From the NCBI RefSeq assembly GCF_030296935.1, contig NZ_AP028032.1, positions 2,728,001 to 2,792,000 of the forward strand: a stretch of 64,000 nt of DNA, given 5' to 3'. The DNA is from Coprobacter fastidiosus. GTDB taxonomy: Bacteria; Bacteroidota; Bacteroidia; Bacteroidales; Coprobacteraceae. Positions within the stretch are counted from its first letter, which is position 1. Every line of letters starts with the position of its first letter. Position numbers and translations under genes: made by a program. Positions 8,665 through 18,863 of the stretch are shown piece by piece. A model generated the notes under the pieces. It ran no database searches, was not told the origin of the DNA, and worked only from the letters and a program-made list of their open reading frames with translations.

Positions 8665-9660
8665 TTATCTGAATGTTTCGGTGAGTTGCCGTATCTCGGT
8701 AAAAGATGATTTTTTATTGTAAAGGATATTATATACAGCATCGAGTATAGGCATCTCGACATTGTATTTTTCATTTACTTCTTTAATACATTTAGTGCCG
8801 TAATAGCCTTCTGCCACCATTTCCATTTCGATTTGTGCTGTTTTTACAGAATACCCTTTGCCTATCATCGTGCCGAATGTGTGATTTCTGCTGAATCGGG
8901 AATAAGCCGTTACAAGCAGGTCTCCGAGATAAACCGATTCACAGATGTTTCTGTCTATCGGATTCACGGCATTGACAAAACGATTTAATTCTTGAATGGC
9001 ATTTGAAATTAATACTGCCTGAAAATTATCACCGTATTTTAATCCGTAACAAATTCCTGCAGCAATGGCATATACATTTTTCAGTACCGAACCGTATTCG
9101 ATTCCTTCGACATCTTGAGAGATGCTTGTTTTCAAGAAATTGCCGTTTAACATGTTTGCGACAATCTTTGCCCGTTCTGTGTCGGCGCATCCGATAGTCA
9201 AATAGGACAGCCTTTCTAAGGCAACTTCTTCGGCATGACAAGGTCCTCCGATTACAGCCAGATTTTCCGCAGGTACATTGTATATCTTTTTCAGATAATC
9301 CGTGACGATCATATTTTCGTCGGGAACGATACCTTTGATCGCAGAAACAATAAATTTATTATATAGCGGAGTCTTTAATTTCTTCAGGTGTTGTTTTAGA
9401 TAAGGAGACGGCGTAACGAAAATCAGCGTATCCGAATTTCTGATCGTCATATTCAGATTATTGCTGAAATGAATACGACTTATATCGAATTTGACACTCG
9501 ACAGGTAAGCCGGATTATGCCCCAGACGTTTAAAATCATCGATACGATCTTTTCTCCGCATATACCAATTTATAGAATCGGTATTGTTGAGGATAAGCTT
9601 AGCGATGGCCGTAGCCCATGTACCTCCCCCTATGATAGCTATTTTTCCCGGTAGATTCAT
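8665..9660 (-). CDS. gpsA: NAD(P)H-dependent glycerol-3-phosphate dehydrogenase
   Basis: 331 residues, the family's normal length. It reduces dihydroxyacetone phosphate to sn-glycerol-3-phosphate for phospholipid synthesis. The N-terminal Rossmann motif reads IAIIGGGTWATAIAKL; the substrate-domain motifs VIGGPCHAEEVALERLSYLT and SVLKNVYAIAAGICYGLKYG (with its Lys) are present, as is ERNHTFG-type SRFSRNHTFGTMIGKGY. It starts 14 bases after the lysS stop, so the two are surely co-transcribed. Confidence 0.96.
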   Translation of the reverse strand: MNLPGKIAIIGGGTWATAIAKLILNNTDSINWYMRRKDRIDDFKRLGHNPAYLSSVKFDISRIHFSNNLNMTIRNSDTLIFVTPSPYLKQHLKKLKTPLYNKFIVSAIKGIVPDENMIVTDYLKKIYNVPAENLAVIGGPCHAEEVALERLSYLTIGCADTERAKIVANMLNGNFLKTSISQDVEGIEYGSVLKNVYAIAAGICYGLKYGDNFQAVLISNAIQELNRFVNAVNPIDRNICESVYLGDLLVTAYSRFSRNHTFGTMIGKGYSVKTAQIEMEMVAEGYYGTKCIKEVNEKYNVEMPILDAVYNILYNKKSSFTEIRQLTETFR

Positions 9661-9674
9661 TTTTTTTGCTTTTT

Positions 9675-11402
9675 TTATTTAGCTGCTTCTACCCAAGCCT
9701 TTACATCATCTACTGAAGGATTGGTCAATTCAAGTTTGTATTTTTTATTGATTCCGCAAATTTCCTGATGCAGTTTATTCGGGTTTGCTTCGGTCAAGGC
9801 GTCAACGGTTAAATATCCGGCTTTTTGTATTGGAGCTACCCACTCTGACGGTATCCCGATTGCAGTGTATTTGCTTTCTGCATCTTTTTTCTGAGTCTTT
9901 TCAGGACGCATTTGTGGGAATAACAATACTTCTTGTATGGTCGATTGTCCGGTCATAAGCATTACCAGACGGTCCATTCCTATCCCCATGCCGGATGTAG
10001 GAGGCATTCCGTATTCAAGAGCACGGATAAAGTCGTTGTCGATAAACATCGCTTCGTCATCGCCTTTTTCAGAGAGCCGTAATTGCTCTTCAAAACGGAA
10101 TCGTTGATCTATCGGATCGTTTAATTCCGAATAAGCATTACACAGTTCTTTTCCGTTTACCATGAGCTCGAAACGTTCTGTCAATTCAGGATTGTTACGA
10201 TGACGTTTACAAAGAGGGGACATTTCGATAGGATAATCTGTGATAAAAGTCGGTTGAATATAGTTCCCTTCACATTTTTCTCCGAATATTTCATCGATAA
10301 GTTTTCCCTTACCCATTGTCTCGTCCACCTCGACACCTATCTTTTTGCAAACTTCCCGTAGTTGATCTTCGTTCATTCCGGTAATGTCGATACCTGTAAA
10401 TTCCTTGATGGCATCGATCATCGTTACGCGTTTAAAAGGAGCTTTAAAACTGATTATGTTTTCACCTACTTTGACTTCGGTCGTTCCGTTTACATCCAAA
10501 CATATTTTTTCGAGCATCTGTTCGGTGAAATTCATCATCCATTGGTAATCTTTGTATGAAACATATATTTCCATGCATGTGAATTCCGGATTGTGAGTAC
10601 GGTCCATCCCTTCGTTACGGAAGTTCTTTGAAAATTCATATACTCCCTCAAATCCTCCTACGATAAGACGTTTCAGATATAATTCATCGGCAATACGCAA
10701 ATATAACGGTATATCGAGCGCATTATGATGCGTTATAAACGGACGTGCGGAAGCTCCTCCCGGAATCGATTGAAGAATGGGCGTTTCTACCTCCATGTAT
10801 CCTTGCGCATTGAAATACTCACGCATAGAATTGTATATCTTGTTTCGTTTGATGAAGATATCTTTTACCCCTTCATTGACAACAAGATCTACATACCGTT
10901 GACGGTAACGGAGTTCAGGATCTTCGAAAGCATCGTATGCTACGCCGTCTTTCATTTTGACGATCGGTAACGGACGTAAAGATTTTGATAAAACGGTAAG
11001 TTCTTGAGCGTGAACGGTTATTTCACCCATTTGAGTGCGGAATACAAAACCTTTAATTCCGATAAAGTCTCCTATATCCAGAAGTTTTTTGAAAACCGTA
11101 TTATACAACTCTTTGTCTTCTCCCGGACAGAGATCATCCCGGGATATGTAAACTTGTATACGTCCCGTAGAATCTTTTAATTCTATGAACGATGCTTTTC
11201 CCATGATACGGCGGCTCATGATACGTCCCGCAACAGATACTTGCCGGGGAGCATCTTCATCTTTAAAAGAAGATTTTATTTCGGTTGTGTAAGCATTGAC
11301 TTTATATTCGGCAGCAGGATAGGGATCTATTCCCATTTTCCGCATTTCTTCAAGACTCCCTCGTCTTATGATTTCTTGTTCGCTTAAATCAAGTAAGTTC
11401 AT
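9675..11402 (-). CDS. lysS: lysyl-tRNA synthetase (class II)
   Basis: 575 residues from the ATG at 11402 ([20 protein letters not shown]...). The open frame runs to 11513, but a promoter at 11503-11510 would start transcription inside that extra part, and the extra residues are not LysRS-like. An OB-fold domain (about 60-170) is followed by the class II core with motif 2 [18 protein letters not shown] and motif 3 [15 protein letters not shown]. The last 65-70 residues ([20 protein letters not shown] onwards) are a helical extension typical of Bacteroidota LysRS. It leads the lysS-gpsA operon. Confidence 0.95.
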   Translation of the reverse strand: MNLLDLSEQEIIRRGSLEEMRKMGIDPYPAAEYKVNAYTTEIKSSFKDEDAPRQVSVAGRIMSRRIMGKASFIELKDSTGRIQVYISRDDLCPGEDKELYNTVFKKLLDIGDFIGIKGFVFRTQMGEITVHAQELTVLSKSLRPLPIVKMKDGVAYDAFEDPELRYRQRYVDLVVNEGVKDIFIKRNKIYNSMREYFNAQGYMEVETPILQSIPGGASARPFITHHNALDIPLYLRIADELYLKRLIVGGFEGVYEFSKNFRNEGMDRTHNPEFTCMEIYVSYKDYQWMMNFTEQMLEKICLDVNGTTEVKVGENIISFKAPFKRVTMIDAIKEFTGIDITGMNEDQLREVCKKIGVEVDETMGKGKLIDEIFGEKCEGNYIQPTFITDYPIEMSPLCKRHRNNPELTERFELMVNGKELCNAYSELNDPIDQRFRFEEQLRLSEKGDDEAMFIDNDFIRALEYGMPPTSGMGIGMDRLVMLMTGQSTIQEVLLFPQMRPEKTQKKDAESKYTAIGIPSEWVAPIQKAGYLTVDALTEANPNKLHQEICGINKKYKLELTNPSVDDVKAWVEAAK

Positions 11403-11502
11403 GTGTCGTAAATTTATCGTTTCATTGCCGTAACATATATCCATCGTTCTAAAGGACATACCATTTTCACTGCACATCTTTTTGTGCATTATACGGATTT
11501 TG

Positions 11503-11510
11503 CAAAAATA
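11503..11510 (-). promoter_or_regulatory. promoter -7 element of lysS-gpsA
   Basis: The minus strand reads TATTTTTG, an exact TAnnTTTG match. The predicted transcript start (about 11496) gives a leader of roughly 95 bases before lysS. Confidence 0.55.
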
Positions 11511-11792
11511 CAAAACTTTATGCGAAACCTGTGTATGATTATGTCTAATTTATTACAAAAGTGTTTCTTCCTAAAAAAAAGCTGTGTTGTTTGTTTGAAA
11601 GGAAAGACTTATTATAACTTCTTAAGGCCTATCTGAATCTTAAATAGAAAAATATTATCCGGTCATTCTTATGTTTTCTGCCGGTCAATAACGATGTTGA
11701 CGGTATCGGCAGGTTCTCCTATCAAGATAGAAACCGACCATTCTCTTGTGGATTGTTCTCAATCTTTATTCGGGCAAATTTTAGACAGAAGT
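11511..11792. other. non-coding interval between lysS and the DUF4919 gene
   Basis: AT-rich, no supported gene. AAGGCCTATCTGAATCTTAA near 11623 faintly resembles the dispersed intergenic repeat family but is too diverged to count as a copy. I see nothing else here. Confidence 0.4.
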
Positions 11793-12488
11793 TTAATTCT
11801 CTTTGTATTTTCGTTCATATTCTTTCAACATACGGCTTACATTGAAATAGAATCCTTCTGTTTTATCAGGATTTTCGCTTACTTCGATAAAGTCGTAGTT
11901 AGGTTCAACGAAGACATATTTGTCAGCTTTATATCCGATGCTGTTGATAATGTCATATTCATGCGTCGAATTGATTACATACCATGCTGTTTCCGGAGAT
12001 TTCCCATCTCCGGTAGAACGGATAGCTTCGAGAAGTTGTCGCATTTTTGTAGTCCATATTTGGGCTTTTTCCTTATCACCTTTAGTCTTGTATGCATACG
12101 CCAATAGATGCATCTGTCTTAGGTCGAACGGAAAATTATCCAACAACCGGATTGCGTAATCGATGATTGTGTCGCATTCTGCTGCTGTGTGTGTCGGTTG
12201 AGAGTATAATTTCATGATCTCTTCAGGGTGTTTGTTTACTCGATAAGGATTATAACCCTCTTGAAAACTGTATCCTAAATATAGATGTCTTAACTCTTTC
12301 AGTGTAAATGTCGTGTCGTTGTTCAGAAAGCGTTTTATCAAATAAGGGTAATAGAGGTGGGAATTGTAGTTACGGATGTTTTTATGTATTTCTTTTAAAT
12401 TCGGAATTTTGAAATCTTTGTCTTCCGCTTTTATGGACGGAATGAACAGAAATAAAGAAAGGAGAAATATAATGAGTCTATTTTTCAT
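11793..12488 (-). CDS. DUF4919-type exported protein
   Basis: 231 residues with a cleavable signal peptide (MKNRLIIFLLSLFLFIPSIKA). The mature part, from FKIPNLKEIHKNIRNYNSHL through LRHLYLGYSFQEGYNPYR, looks like the Bacteroidota-specific DUF4919 family of periplasmic or secreted helical proteins, with TPR-like helices (LAYAYKTKGDKEKAQIWTTK). Function is unknown. It has its own promoter (12515-12522) and is not in an obvious operon. Confidence 0.8.
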   Translation of the reverse strand: MKNRLIIFLLSLFLFIPSIKAEDKDFKIPNLKEIHKNIRNYNSHLYYPYLIKRFLNNDTTFTLKELRHLYLGYSFQEGYNPYRVNKHPEEIMKLYSQPTHTAAECDTIIDYAIRLLDNFPFDLRQMHLLAYAYKTKGDKEKAQIWTTKMRQLLEAIRSTGDGKSPETAWYVINSTHEYDIINSIGYKADKYVFVEPNYDFIEVSENPDKTEGFYFNVSRMLKEYERKYKEN

Positions 12489-12514
12489 TGCCTGATTGGA
12501 TTTTGCTATCTCAA

Positions 12515-12522
12515 CAAAGATA
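12515..12522 (-). promoter_or_regulatory. promoter -7 element of the DUF4919 gene
   Basis: The minus strand reads TATCTTTG (exact TAnnTTTG match), about 27 bases before the start codon. Confidence 0.55.
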
Positions 12523-12660
12523 GGTAAAAATCTCTCTTTGACAGATAAATTTCAATGTAAAGACTGTATATTTTTACCTTTTTTAGAGGCTATTTGCAGA
12601 TCTCTGCTATTTTGTATAGCAGGAGAAAGAACTTCTGAATTTTAGTACTGCCAGATGATA

Positions 12661-13140
12661 TTATTTACGGTTTTTCAGTTCTTCTATCAGTCCGTTACAA
12701 GCATCTTCCAAAATGTCCAGTACGAGTTCAAACCCGTCGCTTCCCGAATAGTAGGGGTCGGGGATATGATCGTATGGTAATTTTCTGCAAAAATCGGTAG
12801 TTCTCCGTATTTTTGCAAGCGATTCCGGATCGGGGGCTAATCGTTGTAGATTGCTGATATTTGTATCGTCCATGCCGAGAATTAAATCGAATTTTTCAAA
12901 ATCATCCCATTTTATTTGTCTTGATCGGTGAGTCAGCTTATATCCTCGGCGGGCGGCATGGGCACGCATTCGGCTGTCCGGCAGTTCTCCGGCATGACCT
13001 CCGTACGTTCCTGCAGAATCTACTTCGATATTCTCAGACAGTTTTGCTTTTTGCAATAGCTTCTGCAATATTCCTTCGGCAGCCGGGGATCTGCAAATGT
13101 TGCCGAGACAAACAAACAATATTTTGTATTTTTTTTCCAT
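12661..13140 (-). CDS. low-molecular-weight protein-tyrosine phosphatase
   Basis: 159 residues from the ATG at 13140 (MEKKYKILFVCLGNICRS...). The longer frame to 13167 reads through the rpmA terminator stem and is rejected. The N-terminal P-loop VCLGNICRSPAAEG carries the CxGNxCRS nucleophile signature, and the general acid Asp lies in IPDPYYSG near residue 120. Cytoplasmic; it dephosphorylates phosphotyrosine (or phosphoarginine) proteins. It starts 22 bases after the rplU-rpmA terminator and may depend on read-through. Confidence 0.92.
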   Translation of the reverse strand: MEKKYKILFVCLGNICRSPAAEGILQKLLQKAKLSENIEVDSAGTYGGHAGELPDSRMRAHAARRGYKLTHRSRQIKWDDFEKFDLILGMDDTNISNLQRLAPDPESLAKIRRTTDFCRKLPYDHIPDPYYSGSDGFELVLDILEDACNGLIEELKNRK

Positions 13141-13162
13141 CGTTGATGTTTGTATTAAAAGC

Positions 13163-13191
13163 GACACGCATGCGATTTTCGCATGCGTGTC
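13163..13191 (-). terminator. terminator after rplU-rpmA
   Basis: GACACGCATGCGA (13163-13175), loop TTT, TCGCATGCGTGTC (13179-13191): a perfect 13-bp stem. The minus-strand trailing sequence GCTTTTAATA is only partly U-rich, so read-through into the phosphatase gene is possible. Confidence 0.8.
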
Positions 13192-13245
13192 ATGTAAGTC
13201 TCTTATTGTAATCGAGGTATAATAGCCTCGTACAAATCGAACTGA

Positions 13246-13503
13246 TTAGTTTTTGGGTTCTACAGAAATGTAAGAACGATTATCTTTTTTTCTGCGGAAT
13301 ACTACCATACCGTCCACTAATGCAAACAATGTGTGGTCTTTACCCATACCTACGTTTTCACCCGGATGGTGAACTGTACCTCTTTGGCGTACGATAATGT
13401 TTCCTGCTTTTGCAAACTGTCCGCCAAATACTTTAATACCCAGTCGCTTACTTTCCGATTCACGACCGTTCTTCGAACTACCGACACCTTTCTTGTGAGC
13501 CAT
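13246..13503 (-). CDS. rpmA: 50S ribosomal protein bL27
   Basis: 85 residues. It opens with [20 protein letters not shown] and carries [20 protein letters not shown], the conserved bL27 core that reaches towards the peptidyl-transferase centre. There is no Firmicutes-type N-terminal cleavage extension. It starts 20 bases downstream of rplU in the same operon. Confidence 0.98.
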   Translation of the reverse strand: MAHKKGVGSSKNGRESESKRLGIKVFGGQFAKAGNIIVRQRGTVHHPGENVGMGKDHTLFALVDGMVVFRRKKDNRSYISVEPKN

Positions 13504-13523
13504 TTTTCTTAGAATTTAATAAG

Positions 13524-13835
13524 TTAAGCAACAATTTCTTTAATTAACACTTGTGTAAAGCATTGACGGTGTCCGTTGCGTTTGCGATATCCTTTTCTTC
13601 TTTTTTTCTTGAAAACGATTATGCGTTCTCCTTTCAGGTGAGAAAGTACTTCGCATACAACTTTTGCGCCCTCTACGGTAGGAGCGCCAACTTTTACCGT
13701 TCCGTCGTTGTCGAGTAACAATACTTTGTCAAATTCGACAGAAGCGCCTTGTTCGGCTGCGAGACGATGAACATACAATTTTTTGCCTGCTTCGGCCTTA
13801 AATTGTTGTCCTTGAATGTCAACAATTGCGTACAT
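13524..13835 (-). CDS. rplU: 50S ribosomal protein bL21
   Basis: 103 residues, standard bL21: [20 protein letters not shown], then [38 protein letters not shown] and the usual basic C-terminus. It binds 23S rRNA in the large subunit. First gene of the rplU-rpmA operon, preceded by a structured leader of about 80 bases. Confidence 0.98.
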   Translation of the reverse strand: MYAIVDIQGQQFKAEAGKKLYVHRLAAEQGASVEFDKVLLLDNDGTVKVGAPTVEGAKVVCEVLSHLKGERIIVFKKKRRKGYRKRNGHRQCFTQVLIKEIVA

Positions 13836-13928
13836 CTGATATAATTTATTATTCAGGTTACCTCCAGTGGGTGGGTGATTTTTATCACCGCTTATTTATA
13901 CCCAGCACGGAATGAGGGTGCAAAATTA
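13836..13928 (-). promoter_or_regulatory. rplU promoter and short structured leader
   Basis: The minus strand has TAATTTTG (complement of 13921-13928), an exact TAnnTTTG promoter element. The transcribed leader of about 80 bases contains GGTGATAAAAATCACC, a small hairpin, flanked by G/C-rich stretches (CACCCTCATTCCGTGCTGGG; CACCCACTGGAGGTAACC). Autogenous ribosomal-protein leaders are common, so this may be an L21-binding site, but no named motif was recognised. Confidence 0.5.
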
Positions 13929-13991
13929 ATGCTTATTTTTTGTATTTCCAAATCTTTCTATTCAAAATTCGGAACAGTATTTTTATTTCAT

Positions 13992-14031
13992 CCCGAACAA
14001 GATAGATTCTTAGAACTTTTTCTTGTTCGGG
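13992..14031. other. stem-loop downstream of pgi
   Basis: CCCGAACAAG (13992-14001) pairs with CTTGTTCGGG (14022-14031) around a 20-base loop. It lies just after the pgi stop on the minus strand and lacks a clear U-tract; probably the 3' end or a processing element of the pgi mRNA. Confidence 0.55.
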
Positions 14032-14046
14032 CAATGGATTTATAAA

Positions 14047-15390
14047 TCAGAGTTTTGCTTTTATGGCTTTTGTTTCTGCTTCATATCCCGGTTTTCCGAG
14101 TAGAGCGAACATGTTTTTCTTATATGCTTCTACTCCGGGTTGGTCAAAGGGATTTACTCCCAATATATAACCGCTGATGCCGCAGGCTTTTTCAAAGAAG
14201 TAAATCAGTTGTCCCAGGTAATATTCGGTGATCTCCGGAATTTCTATTTTCAAATTGGGGACACCTCCATCGACATGGGCGATTTGAGTTCCGAGTTCGG
14301 CCATTTTGTTCACTTCGTCTACTCGTTTGCCGGCAAGAAAGTTCAGTCCGTCTAAGTTTTCTTCATCGGCAGGAATTTCGACTTTATATTTCATCTTTTT
14401 TACGGAAAGAACCGTTTCGAAAATCGTGCGTTCTCCGTCTTGTATCCATTGCCCCATAGAGTGCAGATCGGTGGTAAAATCTACCGATGCCGGGTAAATC
14501 CCTAGATGATCTTTACCTTCGCTTTCTCCGTATAGCTGTTTCCACCATTCTGCAAAGAAGTGCAGCTTGGGATTGAAGTTGACGAGTATTTCTATTTTTT
14601 TTCCGGCTTTGTATAATATGTTGCGGGTTGCAGCATAAACGGCTGCCGGATTTTCTGTAAACGGTACATTTTCCCCGCATTTATTTTCCATTGCAACTGC
14701 GCCTTTTACCAATTGGCGAATATCATATCCGGCTACGGCGATAGGTAACAGCCCTACCGGAGTGAGTACCGAAAAACGTCCGCCTACATTATCCGGAATT
14801 ATGAATGTCTTATATCCTTCTTTATCCGCCAATTTTCGTAAAGCACCTTTGGATGCATCGGTTATGGCGATGATGCGGTTTTTAGCTTCGTTTTTGCCGA
14901 CTTGATCTTCCAATTGTTTTTTCAACAGCCGGAAAGCTAATGCCGGTTCGGTCGTTGTTCCGGATTTTGAAATATTGATTAATCCGAATTGACGATTTTG
15001 CAAAATATGTTGTAGTTCGTACAGATAATCTTCTCCGATATTTTGTCCGGCAAACAAGACTAAAGGAGCACTTTGCTTGGTTTGCATTTGTATGAATGTG
15101 TTCGACAGCGCTTCTAACACGGCTTTAGCTCCTAAATAACTACCTCCTATACCGATTGCAACAACAATCTCGCATCGGTCTTTCAATTGTTTGGCCGCGG
15201 CTTCGATATCCGATAATTCTGTTTCACTGATCGAGGAGGGCAGATGCAGCCATCCGAGGAAATCATTTCCTTTTCCGTTTCCTTTATGTAATGTCTTTAT
15301 AGCATCTTCTGCTTTTGGAGCGGCAGAAAGAAGTTGCTCTTTTGCACCTTTACCAAGGGCTTTTTCAATGTTTAAGTTAATAGTTTCCAT
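14047..15390 (-). CDS. pgi: glucose-6-phosphate isomerase
   Basis: 447 residues from the ATG at 15390 ([15 protein letters not shown]...). It interconverts glucose-6-P and fructose-6-P in glycolysis. It has the short bacterial PGI architecture with two SIS domains: [40 protein letters not shown], the catalytic region [20 protein letters not shown] (Glu), and [20 protein letters not shown] near the C-terminus. No fusion or truncation. It stands alone between two hairpins. Confidence 0.96.
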   Translation of the reverse strand: METINLNIEKALGKGAKEQLLSAAPKAEDAIKTLHKGNGKGNDFLGWLHLPSSISETELSDIEAAAKQLKDRCEIVVAIGIGGSYLGAKAVLEALSNTFIQMQTKQSAPLVLFAGQNIGEDYLYELQHILQNRQFGLINISKSGTTTEPALAFRLLKKQLEDQVGKNEAKNRIIAITDASKGALRKLADKEGYKTFIIPDNVGGRFSVLTPVGLLPIAVAGYDIRQLVKGAVAMENKCGENVPFTENPAAVYAATRNILYKAGKKIEILVNFNPKLHFFAEWWKQLYGESEGKDHLGIYPASVDFTTDLHSMGQWIQDGERTIFETVLSVKKMKYKVEIPADEENLDGLNFLAGKRVDEVNKMAELGTQIAHVDGGVPNLKIEIPEITEYYLGQLIYFFEKACGISGYILGVNPFDQPGVEAYKKNMFALLGKPGYEAETKAIKAKL

Positions 15391-15509
15391 ACGGGCTAAC
15401 AAGAATTAATTAATTCTCAAATGTATAAATTATAATCGAAATAATGCAATTATAAAGGCTAAAATTCTTTTTTATATATACTTCGGGTAGTGAGAACGGA
15501 TGTATGTGT

Positions 15510-15517
15510 TATCTTTG
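15510..15517 (+). promoter_or_regulatory. promoter -7 element of the MATE gene
   Basis: TATCTTTG, an exact TAnnTTTG match, lies about 52 bases before the start ATG at 15569. Confidence 0.55.
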
Positions 15518-15568
15518 CCGTCTGAATAAAAATGATCAATCTTTTATCTTTTGCATAATAATAAGCGT

Positions 15569-16894
15569 ATGCGTTTTACCAACAGACAAATTTGGCAAAT
15601 GGCCTATCCCATTCTCATCAGTTTGCTGATGGAACATTTAATCGGACTTACCGATACGGCATATTTGGGACGTGTCGGAGAGGTAGAGCTGGGAGCTTCT
15701 GCATTGGCCGGAGTTTATTATTTGGCGATTTTCATGTTGGGATTCGGCTTCAGTATCGGAGTGCAGATTATAATTGCCCGTCGTAACGGGGAGAAGCGTT
15801 ATTCCGATATCGGGGGAATTTTTTTGCAAGGGGCGATGTTCCTTATGCTGTTGGCAGGGGGTGTGTTTGTGATTTCGAAGCTCTATTCTCCGATATTTTT
15901 ACGTTCGATAATACAATCTGATCTTGTATATGAAGCAACGGTCAGTTATATGAACTGGCGTATTTACGGTTTTTTCTTTTCTTTTATCGCTGTTTTATTC
16001 AGGGCGTTTTATGTCGGAATTACTTATACCCGTATTCTGACGATCAATTCCGTTGTTATGGTATTGACAAATATTATTTTGAATTATGTGTTGATTTTCG
16101 GTAAATTCGGATTCCCCCAGTTGGGTATCGCCGGAGCGGCCATAGCTTCCAGTACTGCCGAAGCGGTGTCTGCTTTATTCTATATTTTATATACTTGGAT
16201 TAAGATCGATTGGAAGAAGTACGGTTTTTCTTTCAATATCAAATTTCATCCGAAGATGCTGGGGAGGATACTTTCGACCTCTATCTGGACGATGTTGCAG
16301 ACTTTCTTGTCTATGAGCACATGGTTTTTGTTTTTTGTTTCGGTCGAGCACTTGGGAGAGCGTTCTCTTGCGGTCACGAATATAGTCAGGAGTGTTTCTT
16401 CTTTACTTTTTATCGTAGTCAATGCATTCTCCTCGACGGCAGGATCGCTGACGAGTAATCTTATGGGAGCGTCGGAGCAAAGTGCAGTTCCCCGTTTAGG
16501 AATGAGGATAACCCGAATGTGTTTTTTCTGTTGTTTGCCGATATTGTTGCTTATCGCTTTATTCCCTTCGGAGGTATTGCGTATTTATACCGATAATACA
16601 GGTTTGATAGAGAATGCCGTACCATCTTTGTGGGTAATGTTGTCTTCTTATTTGTTTTTTGTTCCTGCTATGATTTGGTTTACGATTGTTTCCGGTACGG
16701 GAAATACTCGTCAGGCATTTATGCTCGATCTTGCGGCATTGTCTATATATGTCGCTTATGTATTGTATGTCGCTATCGGGCTTAAAGCCGATGTTGCGGT
16801 ATGTTGGACTTCGGATCATGTATATGCCGTTTTTATGCTGTTGTTCTCTTTTTTGTATTTGAAAAAGTCCGATTGGCGTGAAAAACGATTATGA
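15569..16894 (+). CDS. MATE-family efflux transporter
   Basis: 441 residues from ATG 15569 (MRFTNRQIWQMAYPILISLL); the open frame extends to a TTG at 15551. It has about 12 hydrophobic segments. MATE hallmarks include ILISLLMEHLIGLTDTAYLG with conserved Asp in the first segment, GVYYLAIFMLGFGFSIGVQI and the repeated half SVEHLGERSLAVTNIVRS. It is a cation-coupled antiporter of the inner membrane that exports organic cations or other small molecules; the substrate cannot be predicted. Confidence 0.92.
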   Translation: MRFTNRQIWQMAYPILISLLMEHLIGLTDTAYLGRVGEVELGASALAGVYYLAIFMLGFGFSIGVQIIIARRNGEKRYSDIGGIFLQGAMFLMLLAGGVFVISKLYSPIFLRSIIQSDLVYEATVSYMNWRIYGFFFSFIAVLFRAFYVGITYTRILTINSVVMVLTNIILNYVLIFGKFGFPQLGIAGAAIASSTAEAVSALFYILYTWIKIDWKKYGFSFNIKFHPKMLGRILSTSIWTMLQTFLSMSTWFLFFVSVEHLGERSLAVTNIVRSVSSLLFIVVNAFSSTAGSLTSNLMGASEQSAVPRLGMRITRMCFFCCLPILLLIALFPSEVLRIYTDNTGLIENAVPSLWVMLSSYLFFVPAMIWFTIVSGTGNTRQAFMLDLAALSIYVAYVLYVAIGLKADVAVCWTSDHVYAVFMLLFSFLYLKKSDWREKRL

Positions 16895-16966
16895 TAAAAT
16901 AATGTCCGAACTGTTAATAAAGCATTTTATATGTCGGGCGATGATAGAAAGTCCGATATAAAGGCG

Positions 16967-16974
16967 TACATTTG
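16967..16974 (+). promoter_or_regulatory. promoter -7 element of the DEAD-box helicase gene
   Basis: TACATTTG, an exact TAnnTTTG match, 44 bases before the ATG at 17018. A transcript starting near 16981 would exclude the GTG at 16979 as a start codon. Confidence 0.55.
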
Positions 16975-17017
16975 AAATGTGATTCCGGAATACATCGGGA
17001 TTACTAACGATTATTTA

Positions 17018-18283
17018 ATGATATTTGAAAATTTGAAATTGACAGAGCCTGTTCTTAGAGCTCTTCAAGATGAGGGGTATATTACCCCGACGCCGATTCA
17101 GGCAAAAGCAATTCCTTGTGTTTTAGATGGTAAAGATTTATTAGGTTGTGCGCAGACCGGAACAGGTAAGACCGCAGCATTTTCGATTCCCATAATACAG
17201 AATCTCTTAGCGGAAGCCGGAGGAAACGGACGGAAGTCTGTCCGGGCATTGATATTAACCCCTACTCGGGAATTGGCGGCTCAGATCGGAGACAATATAA
17301 ATGCTTATAGTCGTCATACCCGATTGAAACATACTGTTATTTTCGGTGGCGTATCGCAGAAATCTCAAGTAGAGGCTTTACGGAAAGGTGTCGATATATT
17401 GGTTGCCACACCCGGACGCTTGCTCGATCTGGTAAATCAGAAGATTATCGATTTACAGACGATACGTTTCTTTGTTCTCGATGAGGCCGACCGTATGTTG
17501 GATATGGGATTTATTCATGATATAAAGAAAATATTGCCGTTGTTGCCTCGTAAGAGACAATCTCTGTTTTTTTCGGCTACGATGCCTGCCGAAATCGAAA
17601 AATTATCACGACAGATATTGAATCATCCGGAGATGATCGAGGTAACGCCTGCTTCATCTACCGTTGATGTAATTGAGCAGCATGTTTATAGCGTGGAGAA
17701 GGCTGATAAAAGTAAATTACTGCTTCATCTTTTACAAGATAAGAATATCGAATCGGTTTTGGTTTTTACTCGGACAAAGCACGGGGCGGATAAGGTTGCC
17801 CGAATATTGGGTAGATCGGGAGTTAAAGCGGAGGCTATTCATGGAAATAAATCTCAGAATGCGAGGGTAAAAGCCATGAATAATTTTCGGGATCATATTA
17901 CCCGGGTCTTAATTGCTACGGATATAGCGGCTCGGGGGATAGATATTGATCATCTTTCTCATGTTATAAATTATGATTTACCGAATATTCCCGAAACTTA
18001 TGTTCACCGTATCGGCCGTACGGGACGTGCCGGACGCAGTGGCGCTGCATTTTCGTTTTGCGACTCTGAGGAAAAGGTCTATCTGAGGGACATAGAAAAA
18101 TTGACCGGCAAACATATCGTCGAGATTAAAGAACATCCTTTTAATGCAGGTGTTGTAAGACCTGTACCCGTTTTTTCGGAGAAGGAAGAATTGAAGAGAA
18201 CCGTAAGACGTGAGGATAGGAAAAGTTACCGGAATAATCGTTTTCAGAATAGTCTTGGAAGTCGTTCAGATGTGCGGGCGTAA
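17018..18283 (+). CDS. DEAD-box ATP-dependent RNA helicase
   Basis: 421 residues from ATG 17018 ([20 protein letters not shown], the Q-motif region). Motifs in order: I AQTGTGKT (about 50), Ia PTRELAAQ, Ib [57 protein letters not shown]. The C-terminus is a short basic tail ([20 protein letters not shown]), as in RhlE-type helicases that assist ribosome assembly or mRNA turnover. Length and tail favour RhlE, but subfamily is not certain. Confidence 0.94.
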   Translation: MIFENLKLTEPVLRALQDEGYITPTPIQAKAIPCVLDGKDLLGCAQTGTGKTAAFSIPIIQNLLAEAGGNGRKSVRALILTPTRELAAQIGDNINAYSRHTRLKHTVIFGGVSQKSQVEALRKGVDILVATPGRLLDLVNQKIIDLQTIRFFVLDEADRMLDMGFIHDIKKILPLLPRKRQSLFFSATMPAEIEKLSRQILNHPEMIEVTPASSTVDVIEQHVYSVEKADKSKLLLHLLQDKNIESVLVFTRTKHGADKVARILGRSGVKAEAIHGNKSQNARVKAMNNFRDHITRVLIATDIAARGIDIDHLSHVINYDLPNIPETYVHRIGRTGRAGRSGAAFSFCDSEEKVYLRDIEKLTGKHIVEIKEHPFNAGVVRPVPVFSEKEELKRTVRREDRKSYRNNRFQNSLGSRSDVRA

Positions 18284-18590
18284 ATTAGGTAATATTTAAT
18301 CGAAGTAGAATTTTAGATTGACGATGGCAAATCAGTCTTCATAAAAAAATATTTTTAATGATCTTGATCGGTTTTTTCAGGAGTTTTCCTCTAACACGGT
18401 AAGAATAGATCTTATATTTAAGATTAGTGATTTTTAAATACGAAAGAGCCAACTTTAAGTATTTCGATTATAAAATTTAATCAGAATATCTTTGTATTTC
18501 TTTCAGCTTATTGATGAATATAATGTATATAAGATGTCTATTATTAGAATTAACCAATTGATGGATTTTTATAATTGTTCTTATTTATAA
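18284..18590. other. AT-rich intergenic region, no gene seen
   Basis: It contains TATCTTTG at 18487-18494, a possible extra promoter element, but no plausible ORF or strong stem. The next 270 bases hold the structured RNA described separately. Confidence 0.4.
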
Positions 18591-18612
18591 TTGTTGTTTC
18601 TTTTAAAGTAAT

Positions 18613-18620
18613 TATCTTTG
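18613..18620 (+). promoter_or_regulatory. promoter of structured RNA and small membrane peptide
   Basis: TATCTTTG is an exact -7 match with TTG at 18591-18593, 19 bases upstream, the expected spacing of the Bacteroidota -33 element. A transcript would begin near 18627. Confidence 0.65.
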
Positions 18621-18660
18621 CAAAGTTAAAATATTGATAGCATTAGCTATTGTTTTGAGG

Positions 18661-18777
18661 ACTAAGAAAACGACCAAATTTCAAAAACAACCTCGAAAAA
18701 CATTAGTTAGTGCCTGCGTCTATGGCGTGGGCATTACTTCTGTCATGGTTGTTGGGTGCTTGGTCGTACCTCTTAGT
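18661..18777 (+). ncRNA. structured RNA (small RNA or long leader), family not recognised
   Basis: Three nested perfect helices can be drawn: ACTAAG (18661-18666) with CTTAGT (18772-18777); ACGACCAA (18670-18677) with TTGGTCGT (18760-18767); ACAACC (18687-18692) with GGTTGT (18747-18752). An inner hairpin (AGTGCC 18709-18714 with GGCATT 18730-18735) closes the tip. A further hairpin CACGC-TTTTT-GCGTG follows near 18796-18810. A good promoter lies 40 bases upstream. It could be a free RNA (a 6S-like long hairpin is possible) or the 5' leader of the 38-residue peptide gene. Confidence 0.6.
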
Positions 18778-18863
18778 CAGACAAAGTAAGTCCACGCTTT
18801 TTGCGTGTTCAAATGATAGAGGTGTGCTATTACATTATTCATCTTTAAATACACGTAAAAAAT

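Noticed and set aside
8504-8722. 72-codon plus-strand ORF between slyD and gpsA
   Set aside because: Runs through the gpsA terminator stem and into gpsA on the opposite strand, with no ribosome site.
11403-11513. N-terminal extension of LysRS
   Set aside because: The residues are not LysRS-like, and the likely promoter lies within this stretch.
13992-14031. Intrinsic terminator of pgi
   Set aside because: The stem is good, but neither strand has the following U-tract, so it is listed only as a stem-loop.
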